Positions 44,860-54,137 of a DNA stretch of 64,000 bases are shown piece after piece; the stretch's first letter is position 1, and every line of letters begins with the position of its first letter. Made by a program: the position numbers and the translations under genes. Below the pieces are notes generated by a model. The model saw only the letters and a program-made list of their open reading frames with translations. It did not search any database and was not told where the DNA came from. Origin of the DNA: Hahella sp018986435 (GTDB lineage: Bacteria > Pseudomonadota > Gammaproteobacteria > Pseudomonadales > Oleiphilaceae); NCBI RefSeq assembly GCF_050749805.1, contig NZ_CP192738.1, positions 3,100,001 to 3,164,000 on the forward strand, written 5' to 3'.

Positions 44860-45699
44860 TCACTCTGAGGTCAGAAAATCCAGCAACGCCTGATTAAACA
44901 ACTCTGGCTGGTCCATCAGCGGCAGGTGGCCGGCGCGGGGAATGCGATGCAGTTTTGCGTTTGGCATCAGTCTGGCGGCAGCTTCGCCGTGCTCGATGGC
45001 GAACAATTGGTCCTGCTCTCCCCAGATAATCAGCGTCTCATTGTGAATGCGCCGCAGGGCTTCCTCCGGCAAAGCCGCTACTGCCGCGCCACGGCCTTGT
45101 GTGAAGGCGTTTTTGCCGCCGGGGCGTTTGAGCACTTCAATGGAATAATGAGCATGATTGGGGTCCCGCTTGTCCGTATCGAACAGCAGCGAAGGCGTGA
45201 AAAAGCGATTCGCCAGCGCGGACGGAAAACTATTCAACCAGATCATGCCGACCATGGGACGCAAGGAAGGCCGCGCGCCTAATGCCGCAGCGTCCACCAA
45301 CACCAGTTTGTCTACTTTGTCGGGGCAATCCAGAGCAAATTGCAGGGCGATGGCCCCGCCTTGGGACAGACCGACGATATGCGCTTTGGGAATGGCCAGC
45401 GCCGCCATGAACTCCTGCAGCCAGGCGGAAAAATAAGGGCGATCATAGGGGGCGTCGGGTTTGTCGGATTCGCCGTAACCGACGATGTCTGGCGCGATCA
45501 CATGAAAGTGTCGAGATAGCGCGCCCAGAGAGGGATACCAAGTGACCGCGCCAGCTCCGGCGCCATGCAGACATATCACCGGCGCGCCGGCCCCGGCGGA
45601 CAGGTAGGCGGTATTGATATTCCCGGCGCTGACCTGATTTTGCGTGACGGGGATTCCCATTTTATCTATCAGCGCCTGCCGATAGTTCACATTTTCCAT
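44860..45699 (-). CDS. Alpha/beta-hydrolase
   Basis: A 279-residue soluble hydrolase. The oxyanion loop is in CLHGAGAGAVTW, nucleophile Ser in the GLSQGG elbow (around residue 116), acid in WGEQDQLF (around 228) and His in RAGHLPLMDQPELFN (around 258). It is close in design to ring-cleavage product hydrolases and non-haem peroxidases, with no export signal. No neighbouring pathway gene indicates the substrate. Confidence 0.9.
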   Translation of the reverse strand: MENVNYRQALIDKMGIPVTQNQVSAGNINTAYLSAGAGAPVICLHGAGAGAVTWYPSLGALSRHFHVIAPDIVGYGESDKPDAPYDRPYFSAWLQEFMAALAIPKAHIVGLSQGGAIALQFALDCPDKVDKLVLVDAAALGARPSLRPMVGMIWLNSFPSALANRFFTPSLLFDTDKRDPNHAHYSIEVLKRPGGKNAFTQGRGAAVAALPEEALRRIHNETLIIWGEQDQLFAIEHGEAAARLMPNAKLHRIPRAGHLPLMDQPELFNQALLDFLTSE

Positions 45700-45856
45700 T
45701 GGGTAACATCCTGAATTTTAAGCTGATCCATCGAAAATAGAGGCGCAGCCTAACGGGAGTGACGCGGTCAAGTCAATAAAATGGGGGTAAAATTAGCCGG
45801 GCGCGTCTGGACGCGCTCATTACGGATGAAAACGAAAGGAGTAGACGCCGCGCGCG

Positions 45857-47035
45857 TCAATAAATCATGTCGCAAGATCCTCCCGCCGAGGCGCGATAGG
45901 GGAGTCGGATGAAAAAGCTGCTGCCCTGGCCGAGTTCGCTTTTCACCTCGATACTGCCGCCATGCAGCAGCACCAGTTTGTGCACCAGGGCGAGGCCCAG
46001 ACCGGTGCCTTCCACGTTTTTCTTTTTCATGGAGGACTCCGCCTGCTCAAAGGGCAGGAAGATACGCTGCAAGTCTTCTTCGGACACGCCACAGCCTTGA
46101 TCGAACACCTGGATCAGCAATTCCTGGTCGTCATGCAGGCTGACCTTGAGACCCACTTGCTTACCCGAGTCGGTGAACTTGATGGCGTTGCTGAGCAGGT
46201 TGATGAGAATCTGCTTGACCCGCAGGGGATCAAGCTCCGCCGGGCCGATGTCTTCCTGTATGTCGGTCAGCAGCAGGATGCCATGGCGGGAGGCCTTTTC
46301 CTTGATAATGCCAATGACGCTGTTGACCAGAATTTCGATGTGGGTGGGCTGAATTTCCAGCTGCAGTTTCCCCGCTTCGATTTTGGACAGATCCAGTAAA
46401 TCGTTGATGATGATCAACAGATAGGAGCCGCTGTCGTAGATCTCTTTGCAGTATTCCGTCTGCTTGGGATTCATTTCCCCCATCATGCCGTCCAGCAGCA
46501 CTTCCGAGTATCCCAGTATCGCGTTGAGCGGAGTGCGCAGCTCATGGGACATGGAGGACAGGAAGTTGATCTTGTACTGATTGGACATGCCCAACTGCTT
46601 GTTCTGCTCCCGCAACTGTTGCTGGCTGCGCTTGAGCTCGTCGTCGAGACGCTTGTGCTGCAGATGGTGGCGGATGCGCGCCAGCATGACGGGGAAATCA
46701 ACCGGCTTTTCAATGTAGTCGTTAGCGCCTTGCGCGAAGGCGCCGATGATGTCTTCATGGGCGTTTTTGGCGGTGACCATCAACACCGGCAGTTCGACGG
46801 AATTGAAGTCTTTCCTGAGAATCGCCAACACTTCCATGCCGTCCATTTCCGGCATCATGACGTCGAGCAGAATCAGATCGGGCGGTTGCGCCTCCACTTG
46901 CCGCAACGCCTCACGGCCGCTGAGTGCGATAGCACAGCGAAAGCCCTTACGCTCCAGGCGTCGGTTCAACAGGTCGCAGTTATTCTGGTTGTCGTCAACG
47001 ATCAGAATGGATGCATTGTCCGATTGCTCTGTCAT
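45857..47035 (-). CDS. Soluble hybrid response regulator-histidine kinase
   Basis: A 392-residue protein. An N-terminal receiver domain with phospho-acceptor Asp58 (LILLDVMMPEMDG) is joined by a coiled coil (about 125-155) to a HisKA domain with His164 in SHELRTPLNA. A catalytic ATPase domain follows (about 210-385, with NLLSNAIKF, DQGCGVSEEDL and GTGLGLALV). No membrane segment or sensor domain, so its activity is probably set by phosphorylation of its own receiver. The ATG at 47035 has GGAGG 6 bases upstream. It is divergent from an EAL response regulator, a likely partner. Confidence 0.9.
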   Translation of the reverse strand: MTEQSDNASILIVDDNQNNCDLLNRRLERKGFRCAIALSGREALRQVEAQPPDLILLDVMMPEMDGMEVLAILRKDFNSVELPVLMVTAKNAHEDIIGAFAQGANDYIEKPVDFPVMLARIRHHLQHKRLDDELKRSQQQLREQNKQLGMSNQYKINFLSSMSHELRTPLNAILGYSEVLLDGMMGEMNPKQTEYCKEIYDSGSYLLIIINDLLDLSKIEAGKLQLEIQPTHIEILVNSVIGIIKEKASRHGILLLTDIQEDIGPAELDPLRVKQILINLLSNAIKFTDSGKQVGLKVSLHDDQELLIQVFDQGCGVSEEDLQRIFLPFEQAESSMKKKNVEGTGLGLALVHKLVLLHGGSIEVKSELGQGSSFFIRLPYRASAGGSCDMIY

Positions 47036-47160
47036 CACGCCCTCCAGGCGGAATTCGCCGCGGTCGCAGTCGTCGTTACGGGGGAGGGAAGCGACGCGCC
47101 GCCGGTTTCCCATCCCTGATCGCTTTGCGGAAGCGCTTATCTATAAAAACTACCGCTAAT

Positions 47161-47191
47161 TTGACAAAAATCAAATTCAGAGCTGTATTAA
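47161..47191 (+). promoter_or_regulatory. Candidate sigma-70 promoter for the EAL response regulator
   Basis: A perfect -35 TTGACA (47161-47166) and a -10-like GTATTA/TATTAA (47185-47191) spaced 18-19 bases apart, about 140 bases before the ATG at 47332. Confidence 0.4.
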
Positions 47192-47331
47192 GAGACAGAT
47201 GCTCATGGAGCTGATTAGTCGGGCCAACGCCCGGATGCGAGACTCTTCCCCCGTGGCTATAGAGGGATCTTTCTTCGCTGATAATCCTTGTTCTGTAACA
47301 TTCATCCTTTCAACGGCAGGAGCCTGTAGTC

Positions 47332-49038
47332 ATGCACCCACTCACCGGTAGCAGGCTGCTTATTGTTGATGACGAGCAGCGCAACACCAAACTGCTTACG
47401 GATATCTTTCGGGCGCAGGGATTTGACGCCTTTCCTCTCAATGACGCCAATGAAGTGATTGGCGCCGTCGCCAGCTACGAGCCGGATTTGATTATTCTGG
47501 ACGTTATGATGCCCGGTAAGACCGGGTTTGAGCTGACCCGCGAAATCAAGGCCCAGGAACACTGGAAACACATACCCATTATCCTTCTCACAGCACTGGC
47601 CGATCGCGATTCCTGTGTGTCGGGACTGGAGTGCGGCGCGGAGGATTACGTCAGCAAGCCGTTTAACCGGCGCGAACTGCTGGCGCGGGTGAACAACCTG
47701 CTCAAGCTTAAGAAGCTGCACGATTTTCAACATCAGAATCTGCGTCTGCTGGAGGAATACGATTCCGTCACCGGCCTGCCGAAGAAAGATATTTTGATGG
47801 AGTTGATCGACTCGCTCATCAAGCAGAAAAACAACGCCAGTGTCTGCGTGTGCGTCTGCGAAGTGGACATGGACCAGACTCTGATCGGCTTGCTCAGCAG
47901 TCATGACCGCGATCAGTCCGAACGTCAGGTCAGTCGCGCCGTGGTGGAGCGTATGTCGTCCATTTTCCCGCCAGGCATGCTGCTGGGCTGTCTCGGCTCC
48001 GGCAAATTTGGCGTGGTGCTTGAAGCGGATGAGGAGGAAGGCGCGGCGCATTTGCGTCAACTGCAGCAGAAATTGAGCCTGCCCATCCTGGTGGAAGGGC
48101 AGGAATTCTTACTCAAATTCTCTGTCGGATACGCGCCGCCGCCGCATCCCCGCGTAGAGTGGATCGTACTGTTTAACCATGCGGAAATCGCAGCGCTGGA
48201 AGCCAGGAAAGAAGGCGGCAATCTGGTGAAACGTTTTGCGCCGGAAATGGACGTGGAGAATCACGAACGCTGGTGGATGTCGCGGGCGCTGTTTCAGGCG
48301 GTGCGCGAACAACAGTTCGAGGTTTATTACCAGCCTCAGGTGGATATTCTGCAGGAGTCCCTGGTGGGTTTTGAGGCGTTGTTGCGCTGGAAAACCCCGG
48401 AGAAAGGCCAAATCAGCCCGGCGCGCTTTATCCCGCTGGCGGAGGAAAACGGGCAGATCTACGACATCAGTCTGTGGATGATGGAGCAGGTGTGCCAGCA
48501 GATTGCGCTCTGGAAACGGGCCGGCAAGCGCCTGCGCATGGCGATCAACATCTCGCCGGTGCAACTGCATCGGGATGAGTTCACCCAGGACTTCGTCGAT
48601 CTTTTCACCCGCTATCATCTGTCCCCCAATGACTTCGAACTGGAGCTGACGGAAACCAGCCTGATGGACCCGAAAGGCGGCGGACAGTTGCGCGAGTTGT
48701 GGCGCCAGGGTTTCGATATCGCCATTGACGATTTCGGCACCGGCTACAGCAATCTGGAGTATCTGCGCAAATATCCTTTTAACCGTTTGAAGATCGACCG
48801 CTCGTTCATCTGCAATATCTGTGATTCCGGTGATGACTCCGCCATCGTTAAAGCCATAATGGCCATTGCTCAGCACATGGGCTTCAAGGTCATCGCCGAA
48901 GGCATAGAAACGGTGGACCAATTGGCGCGCCTGCGCAGTCTCGGCTGTCATGAGGCCCAAGGATATTTATTCAGCAAGCCGGCGCCCGCCGCCAACGCCA
49001 CGGCCATGCTGTTCAATGGACTTAAGGCGCCGGCCTAG
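47332..49038 (+). CDS. Response regulator with degenerate GGDEF and active EAL domain
   Basis: A 568-residue protein. The receiver has phospho-acceptor Asp57 (LIILDVMMPGKTG). The GGDEF-like domain (about 140-300) has its active loop reduced to GSGKFG, so cyclase activity is unlikely. The EAL domain (about 315-560) keeps GFEALLRW, the NISP Asn, ELTE Glu, DDFGTGYS, KIDRSF and GIET, the metal and catalytic residues. It should hydrolyse cyclic-di-GMP under phosphorylation control. The divergent hybrid kinase is the obvious candidate kinase. Confidence 0.92.
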   Translation: MHPLTGSRLLIVDDEQRNTKLLTDIFRAQGFDAFPLNDANEVIGAVASYEPDLIILDVMMPGKTGFELTREIKAQEHWKHIPIILLTALADRDSCVSGLECGAEDYVSKPFNRRELLARVNNLLKLKKLHDFQHQNLRLLEEYDSVTGLPKKDILMELIDSLIKQKNNASVCVCVCEVDMDQTLIGLLSSHDRDQSERQVSRAVVERMSSIFPPGMLLGCLGSGKFGVVLEADEEEGAAHLRQLQQKLSLPILVEGQEFLLKFSVGYAPPPHPRVEWIVLFNHAEIAALEARKEGGNLVKRFAPEMDVENHERWWMSRALFQAVREQQFEVYYQPQVDILQESLVGFEALLRWKTPEKGQISPARFIPLAEENGQIYDISLWMMEQVCQQIALWKRAGKRLRMAINISPVQLHRDEFTQDFVDLFTRYHLSPNDFELELTETSLMDPKGGGQLRELWRQGFDIAIDDFGTGYSNLEYLRKYPFNRLKIDRSFICNICDSGDDSAIVKAIMAIAQHMGFKVIAEGIETVDQLARLRSLGCHEAQGYLFSKPAPAANATAMLFNGLKAPA

Positions 49039-49241
49039 GGCGCCCTGAAAGGCGGGCGGGACTTGCATAGCTGGATTTTGTGGCTAAATTTTGAACTACA
49101 CTTAATCTACTTTTATTGATTAATTATTTAGGACGGTATCTTAAGAGTTTGTTGATGATTCGGCGTCGCCACCCATGACGCCGAATTATTCACGGACGCG
49201 ACTGGAAGACCAACAACGCACGGCGCTAATGGACGATTGCT

Positions 49242-49610
49242 ATGGCGAAGACCATTCTGATCATTGACGATTCCATCTCTCTGCGGCAAATGGTGGACAT
49301 CACGCTCAAGTCCGCAGGCTACAACGTAATACAGGCGGAAAACGGCCAGGACGCGCTGGGAAAGTTGCCTGACGCCAAGCCCAGCTTGATTGTCTGCGAC
49401 GTGAACATGCCGGTCATGGACGGCATCTCCTTCGTCAAAGAGCTTAAAAGCCTGCCCGAATACAAATTCACGCCGGTCATCATGCTGACGACCGAAAGCA
49501 CCGAAGATAAACGTATGGAAGGCCAGATGGCGGGCGCCAAGGCGTGGATGGTGAAACCGTTCCGTCCGGAAGCCATGCTTAAAGCCGTCCAGAAACTGAT
49601 ACTGCCCTGA
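49242..49610 (+). CDS. cheY: CheY-like single-domain response regulator
   Basis: A 122-residue receiver with phospho-acceptor Asp53 in LIVCDVNMPVMDG. It has the acidic pair IIDDS at the start, a Thr in LTTEST and Lys in VKPFRPEA. It is first in the chemosensory operon, 32 bases before a STAS gene. It would carry the phosphoryl signal from CheA to a motor or to another output. Confidence 0.92.
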   Translation: MAKTILIIDDSISLRQMVDITLKSAGYNVIQAENGQDALGKLPDAKPSLIVCDVNMPVMDGISFVKELKSLPEYKFTPVIMLTTESTEDKRMEGQMAGAKAWMVKPFRPEAMLKAVQKLILP

Positions 49611-49642
49611 CGCGCAGTCACCCGCCCAGGGAGGGAGACACA

Positions 49643-49909
49643 ATGAGCATAGACTCCCAACACGACCCCGAGCAGAACCGGCTGACCCTGAATGGTGAGC
49701 TGACGATCTACTGTGCGGCGGAAGCTAAAGCGCCCCTGCTTGAGCATAAAGATATCGACATCGATCTCAGCCAACTGACGGAATTGGATGGGGCGGGCCT
49801 GCAACTGTTGATCCTGGCCAAACGGGATCGAGGCGCGCGACTGGTGAACGCCAGTGAGGCGGTCGACAAAGTATTCACGCTGACCGGACTCGCGGACATG
49901 TTGGAGTAG
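49643..49909 (+). CDS. STAS-domain protein
   Basis: An 88-residue STAS (anti-sigma-factor-antagonist-like) domain. DIDLSQLTELDGAGLQLLILAK has the usual D-S/D-x-x-G-x-x-L-L loop, with Asp/Gly at the site often phosphorylated as Ser. In chemosensory operons such STAS proteins have been linked to non-flagellar outputs, which hints that this system controls something besides swimming. It lies directly between cheY and cheA. Confidence 0.85.
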   Translation: MSIDSQHDPEQNRLTLNGELTIYCAAEAKAPLLEHKDIDIDLSQLTELDGAGLQLLILAKRDRGARLVNASEAVDKVFTLTGLADMLE

Positions 49910-50177
49910 AACGGTCTGGCCCGATTGAGCGTATAGAAGAAAAAATAGAAAACCGGGAAATAGAAAAGTCAGAAAAAGCAGCAGGAAGCAGAAGGAAGAA
50001 AAAAACATGGGACCGCTTAACGACGGTCCGGGAAGGACCCCTTCTCGAACGCCCGGAGGGCGACAATCAGCCGGTATGACGAATAAGACTTGCCGGGCTG
50101 ACCGGATTCGCGCTCGCCGATGAATCTGCCTCGGCGACGCAACCCGCAGCCTGCGTCACGGAAAGGGAAGACGGATA
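49910..50177 (+). other. Purine-rich spacer and hairpin before cheA
   Basis: A nearly all-purine stretch (49936-50006) leads into a hairpin, GGACCG (50010-50015) with CGGTCC (50024-50029), and further GGA motifs. No ORF with a credible start is seen. It could control the stoichiometry of CheA relative to CheY and STAS, for instance through RNA processing or a GGA-binding regulator. Confidence 0.4.
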
Positions 50178-52310
50178 ATGAGCCTGGATTTCAGCGGCGC
50201 CTTAAAGGCCTTCGCCCAGGAAAGCAAAGAACTGCTGGCGGAAATGGAGCAGTCGCTGCTGACCCTGGAGGAGGAGGGCGCCAAAAAGGAACTGGTGGAT
50301 GCGGTGTTTCGCGCCGCCCACACCATCAAGGGGTCCGGTGGGTTGTTTGGGCTGGACCATGTCGTCGCTTTTACACACGATGTGGAAGGCGTGCTGGACG
50401 CTGTTCGCGATGGTCGCCTGGACATTGACGGCGATCTGATCAGCCTGTTGTTGAGTTGCGGCGATCAAATCGGGCGGCTGGTGGAAAGCTCCCTGGCTGG
50501 GGAAGTGGAAGGCGAGCTGCTGCGTAAAGGCGCTGCGCTACAGGCGCAACTGCAACGCTATCTGCCCGGCTCCGCCAGCGCCGTCGCCACGCCGGAAGCC
50601 GATGTCGGCGAGACGCCACAGGGTGCGCGCGGCTGGCATATCTCTTTGCGCTGTGGTCGCGACTTGCTGCGCGACGGTATGGACCCTCTTAGCATCCTGC
50701 ATTACATCTCCACCCTTGGCGAACTGGTCCGGGTCACTACCTTCTGCGGGCATATGCCGGCGGCGGAGGAAATGGACCCGGAATCCTGTTATCTCGCCTT
50801 TGAAATGGACCTGATCACCGAACAGGCCAAAGAAGAAATCGAGGACGCGTTTGAGTTCGTGAGCGCCAGCAGCGAGGTGCGCATTACTCCGGTGGGCGAT
50901 CCTGACTCCTGGGACGAAGCCATTGAGGCGACCCCGGATGGTGAGCATCGTCTTGGCGAGATTTTGCTGGATAGCGGCGCCGTCACCCGCAATGAACTGG
51001 AGCAGGCCTTGAAACAACAGGAGAGCGTGCCGGAGAGGCCCAAGCTGGGTGAAATACTGGTCGCCCGTAACGCCGTGCAGGAAAAAACCGTCAATACAGC
51101 CCTGGAGAAGCAGGCCGGCGTCGTCAAAAAACAGCGTCAGGACAGTTTCCTTAAAGTCGATGCGCAGAAGCTCGATCACCTCATCAATCTGATCGGCGAA
51201 CTGATGATCGCCAACGCGGAGGTAAGGGTGCGGGCGGAGCGTATTCATGAGTCCGTGCTGCATGAGTCCGTCGCCAACTCCACCCGTTTTATTGAGGCTG
51301 TGCGCGACTGCGCGCTGAGTCTGCGTATGGTGCAGATCGGCGATACCTTCAATCGTTTCCAACGGGTGGTGCGCGACCTCGCCCGCGATCTGGGCAAAGA
51401 TATCCGACTCGTCGTCAGCGGCGGCGACACCGACCTGGATAAAACCCTGGTGGAGCGCATCAGCGAGCCGCTGACCCATCTGGTGCGCAACGCCATCGAT
51501 CACGGCATTGAATCAGATTCACTTCGTCGGGAGCGGGGTAAGGCGGCCACTGGCGTGATTCGCCTGAACGCCTTTCATGAGCGCGGCAGCATCGTCATTG
51601 AAGTCAGTGATGACGGCGGCGGCATGAACCCGGAAAAAATCGTCGCCAAAGCGATGGAAAAGCAGCTGATTCGCAGCGGCGAAGGCATGAGCGACGGCGA
51701 AATTTTCAAACTCATTTTCGAACCGGGATTCTCCACCGCGGAGCAGGTGACTAATGTCTCCGGTCGGGGCGTGGGCATGGACGCAGTGAAGAAAACTCTG
51801 GAAGAACTGCGCGGCAGCGTGGAGGTGGAGAGCGCGCTGGGCAAAGGCTCCACCATTCGCCTACGACTGCCGCTGACCTTGGCCATCATCAACGGCTTTT
51901 TGGTGGGAGTGGGGGACAGCAAATATGTGGTGCCCCTGGAAATGGTGGACGAATGCGTCGAGTTGAACGGTGATGGCGGCGGCGACTTTATGGGCCTGCG
52001 CGGGCTCGCGCTGCCGTTTCTGCGATTGCGTGATCTGTTCAGTATCGACGGCCGTCCCTCCGACCGGCAAAGCGTGGTGGTGGTGCAATACGCCGGCCGC
52101 CGCGCGGGGTTGGTGGTGGACCGTTTGATGGGCGAATTGCAAACCGTTATCAAGCCTCTGGGCGACATCTTTACGCCATTGAAATGGGTCAGCGGATGCA
52201 CCCTGCTGGGAAGCGGCGATGTGGGGTTGATCCTGGATATACCGGAACTGGTCACCCGGGCGGAAAACGCTCAGAACCAGTCTGTGGGCAGGAAAATGGC
52301 GGCGGGCTGA
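50178..52310 (+). CDS. cheA: CheA histidine kinase with an extra insert domain
   Basis: A 710-residue chemosensory kinase. The HPt domain has His48 (AAHTIKGSGGLFGL). A regulatory region (about 150-245) is followed by an insert (about 255-315) with two LGEIL...A(L) repeats resembling the N-terminal domain of type II secretion/MshE ATPases. Dimerisation, ATPase (LVRNAIDHGIE, DDGGGMNPEKI, GRGVGMDAV) and CheW-like domains complete it. It autophosphorylates and donates to CheY, CheB and perhaps other regulators. GGAAAGGGAAG precedes the ATG. Confidence 0.93.
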   Translation: MSLDFSGALKAFAQESKELLAEMEQSLLTLEEEGAKKELVDAVFRAAHTIKGSGGLFGLDHVVAFTHDVEGVLDAVRDGRLDIDGDLISLLLSCGDQIGRLVESSLAGEVEGELLRKGAALQAQLQRYLPGSASAVATPEADVGETPQGARGWHISLRCGRDLLRDGMDPLSILHYISTLGELVRVTTFCGHMPAAEEMDPESCYLAFEMDLITEQAKEEIEDAFEFVSASSEVRITPVGDPDSWDEAIEATPDGEHRLGEILLDSGAVTRNELEQALKQQESVPERPKLGEILVARNAVQEKTVNTALEKQAGVVKKQRQDSFLKVDAQKLDHLINLIGELMIANAEVRVRAERIHESVLHESVANSTRFIEAVRDCALSLRMVQIGDTFNRFQRVVRDLARDLGKDIRLVVSGGDTDLDKTLVERISEPLTHLVRNAIDHGIESDSLRRERGKAATGVIRLNAFHERGSIVIEVSDDGGGMNPEKIVAKAMEKQLIRSGEGMSDGEIFKLIFEPGFSTAEQVTNVSGRGVGMDAVKKTLEELRGSVEVESALGKGSTIRLRLPLTLAIINGFLVGVGDSKYVVPLEMVDECVELNGDGGGDFMGLRGLALPFLRLRDLFSIDGRPSDRQSVVVVQYAGRRAGLVVDRLMGELQTVIKPLGDIFTPLKWVSGCTLLGSGDVGLILDIPELVTRAENAQNQSVGRKMAAG

Positions 52311-52317
52311 CGCCAGT

Positions 52318-52470
52318 ATGAATGGCATGTCCGACGGAACGAATTCACTGACTGAAGCCTGTAATAAAGCCAGTACTAAAGCTAGTAACAAAGACAGCAA
52401 CGAAGCCAGTAATGAAGAGAGAAACACTGGAAACATGGGAGAGGGATCATGGGTTGGTTTAATAATCTGA
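52318..52470 (+). CDS. Possible 50-residue repeat-bearing mini-ORF between cheA and the receptor gene
   Basis: An ATG-initiated frame just after the cheA stop encodes a 50-residue peptide of which residues 13-36 are six four-residue repeats (EACN, KAST, KASN, KDSN, EASN, EERN). It ends inside the receptor gene. No ribosome binding site is convincing. It could be a real coupling peptide or simply a repeat expansion that happens to stay open. Confidence 0.25.
   Translation: MNGMSDGTNSLTEACNKASTKASNKDSNEASNEERNTGNMGEGSWVGLII
52354..52425. repeat. Six tandem 12-base repeats
   Basis: Units of the form (G/A)AAGCCAGTAAY lie between cheA and the chemoreceptor gene, with the changes between units kept in the 12-base register. 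The number of units may vary between strains. Confidence 0.75.
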
Positions 52471-54107
52471 AAGTCTCCGTAAAGCTGATAGGCTCCTTTC
52501 TATTGATGCTCGCGCTGATGGCGGTGGTGGGGTATCTCGGTATCTCCAACATGGGCAAAATCAACGAGTCTGACACCAAGATGTATAAACGCGATACCTT
52601 GGGCATCTCCCACATCAAGGAAGCCAATATCCAGCTTCTCAACCAAAGCCGCGCGCTGCGTAACCTGATGCTGGCCAGCTCCATGGAGGAGCGCGAAGCG
52701 TTCATGCGCTCGGTGCAGGAATTTGACACGGCCATGCACAATGAGCTGAATATCTCCAAAAGCATTGCTGAAACGGAAGAAGCGAAACGTCTGTATAAAG
52801 ACCTGGATCGCGCCTATCAGGAGTTCATTCCGCTGCGGGATCGCTTGTTGAACATCATCAGACAGGAAAGCCTGATGTCCAACCGCGATTCCGTCGAGTT
52901 CGCCATGACCACGCTGCGTCCAAAAGCGGACGCGTTGGATAACATGATGACAGAGCTGGTGCAGGTGATTGAGCAGAATGCTGAGGCTACCTCCAAATCC
53001 AACGATGAGCTATACGCCACCAGCAAAACCGTGATGCTGGCGGTGATCGGCGTCGCCGCCATATTGGGTCTGATGCTGGGTTTTATTATCTCCCGCGCTA
53101 TTTCCCGTCCGCTCGGACACGCGGCGGATGTGGCCTATCGTTTATCTGAAGGCGATCTGAACGTGAGCGTCAACGTCAACAGCCGGGATGAAACCGGGCA
53201 GGTGCTGGCGGCCATGTCGCAAATGGTGGAGAAATTCACAGATATCATCAGCGACGTGCGCAGCTCCGCGGACAATTTGTCCTCTGCCAGCGAGGAAGTC
53301 AGCTCCACGGCGCAGTCCCTTTCCCAAGCCGCCAGCGAACAGGCGGCCAGCGTTGAGGAAACCACCGCGTCCATGGAGGAGATGAACGCCAGCATTTCGC
53401 AAAACACCGAAAACGCCCAGGTCACCGAGGACATCGCCACTAAGTCATCCCAGGAAGCGCAGGAAGGCGGACAGGCGGTGCAGGCCACCGTCACCGCCAT
53501 GCGCGATATCGCCGGCAAGATTAAAATCATCGACGACATCGCCTATCAGACCAACTTGCTGGCCTTGAACGCCGCCATCGAAGCGGCGCGGGCGGGGGAA
53601 CACGGCAAAGGCTTCGCCGTGGTGGCGGCGGAAGTGCGCAAGCTGGCGGAACGCAGCCAGACCGCCGCGCAGGAAATCAGCAACCTGGCCGACAACAGCG
53701 TGGATCGCGCAGAGCGGGCGGGCTCCTTGCTGGAAGAGTTGGTTCCCTCCATTGTGAAAACCGCCGGTCTGGTGCAGGAAATCGCCGCCGCCAGTTCCGA
53801 ACAGGCCAGCGGCGTGGCCCAGGTCAATACCGCCATGACGCAGGTCAGTCAGGTGACGCAAAGCAACGCCTCCTCCAGTGAAGAGCTGGCGGCGACGGCG
53901 GAAGAGCTGAGCAGTCAGGCCCAGCAACTGCAGCACATCATGGCGTTTTTCAAACTGGGCGACAGCAGTCCCAGCAGCGCCGTGCGGGCGGTTGTTCCGC
54001 GAGAACCAGCGCCCAAGAAGACCGCCAAGGTCAAACCCTTGCGGGTGGTCAACAAGCCGGCGGCGGAAGCGCCGGAGCCGGACGAAGCGCATTTCATTCG
54101 TTTTTAA
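52449..54107 (+). CDS. Methyl-accepting chemotaxis protein with four-helix-bundle sensor
   Basis: A 552-residue chemoreceptor inside the chemosensory operon. The first membrane helix is at residues 12-30. The periplasmic four-helix-bundle sensor (about 33-190) starts MGKINESDTKMYKRDTLGI. The second helix is at 195-215, then HAMP (ISRPLGHAADV) and the signalling coiled coil with tip IAYQTNLLALNAAIEAARAG. The C-terminal tail is Pro/Lys/Ala-rich and lacks the NWETF-type pentapeptide that tethers CheR. GGAGAGGG precedes the ATG. Confidence 0.93.
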   Translation: MGWFNNLKVSVKLIGSFLLMLALMAVVGYLGISNMGKINESDTKMYKRDTLGISHIKEANIQLLNQSRALRNLMLASSMEEREAFMRSVQEFDTAMHNELNISKSIAETEEAKRLYKDLDRAYQEFIPLRDRLLNIIRQESLMSNRDSVEFAMTTLRPKADALDNMMTELVQVIEQNAEATSKSNDELYATSKTVMLAVIGVAAILGLMLGFIISRAISRPLGHAADVAYRLSEGDLNVSVNVNSRDETGQVLAAMSQMVEKFTDIISDVRSSADNLSSASEEVSSTAQSLSQAASEQAASVEETTASMEEMNASISQNTENAQVTEDIATKSSQEAQEGGQAVQATVTAMRDIAGKIKIIDDIAYQTNLLALNAAIEAARAGEHGKGFAVVAAEVRKLAERSQTAAQEISNLADNSVDRAERAGSLLEELVPSIVKTAGLVQEIAAASSEQASGVAQVNTAMTQVSQVTQSNASSSEELAATAEELSSQAQQLQHIMAFFKLGDSSPSSAVRAVVPREPAPKKTAKVKPLRVVNKPAAEAPEPDEAHFIRF

Positions 54108-54137
54108 TCGGAAACCCTCGCCTGGAAGGAGACGGAT

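Noticed and set aside
48109..48960. 283-codon open frame on the minus strand
   Set aside because: Antisense to the EAL domain, which is unmistakable in the opposite strand.
50538..51503. 321-codon open frame on the minus strand
   Set aside because: Antisense to cheA; no independent motif.
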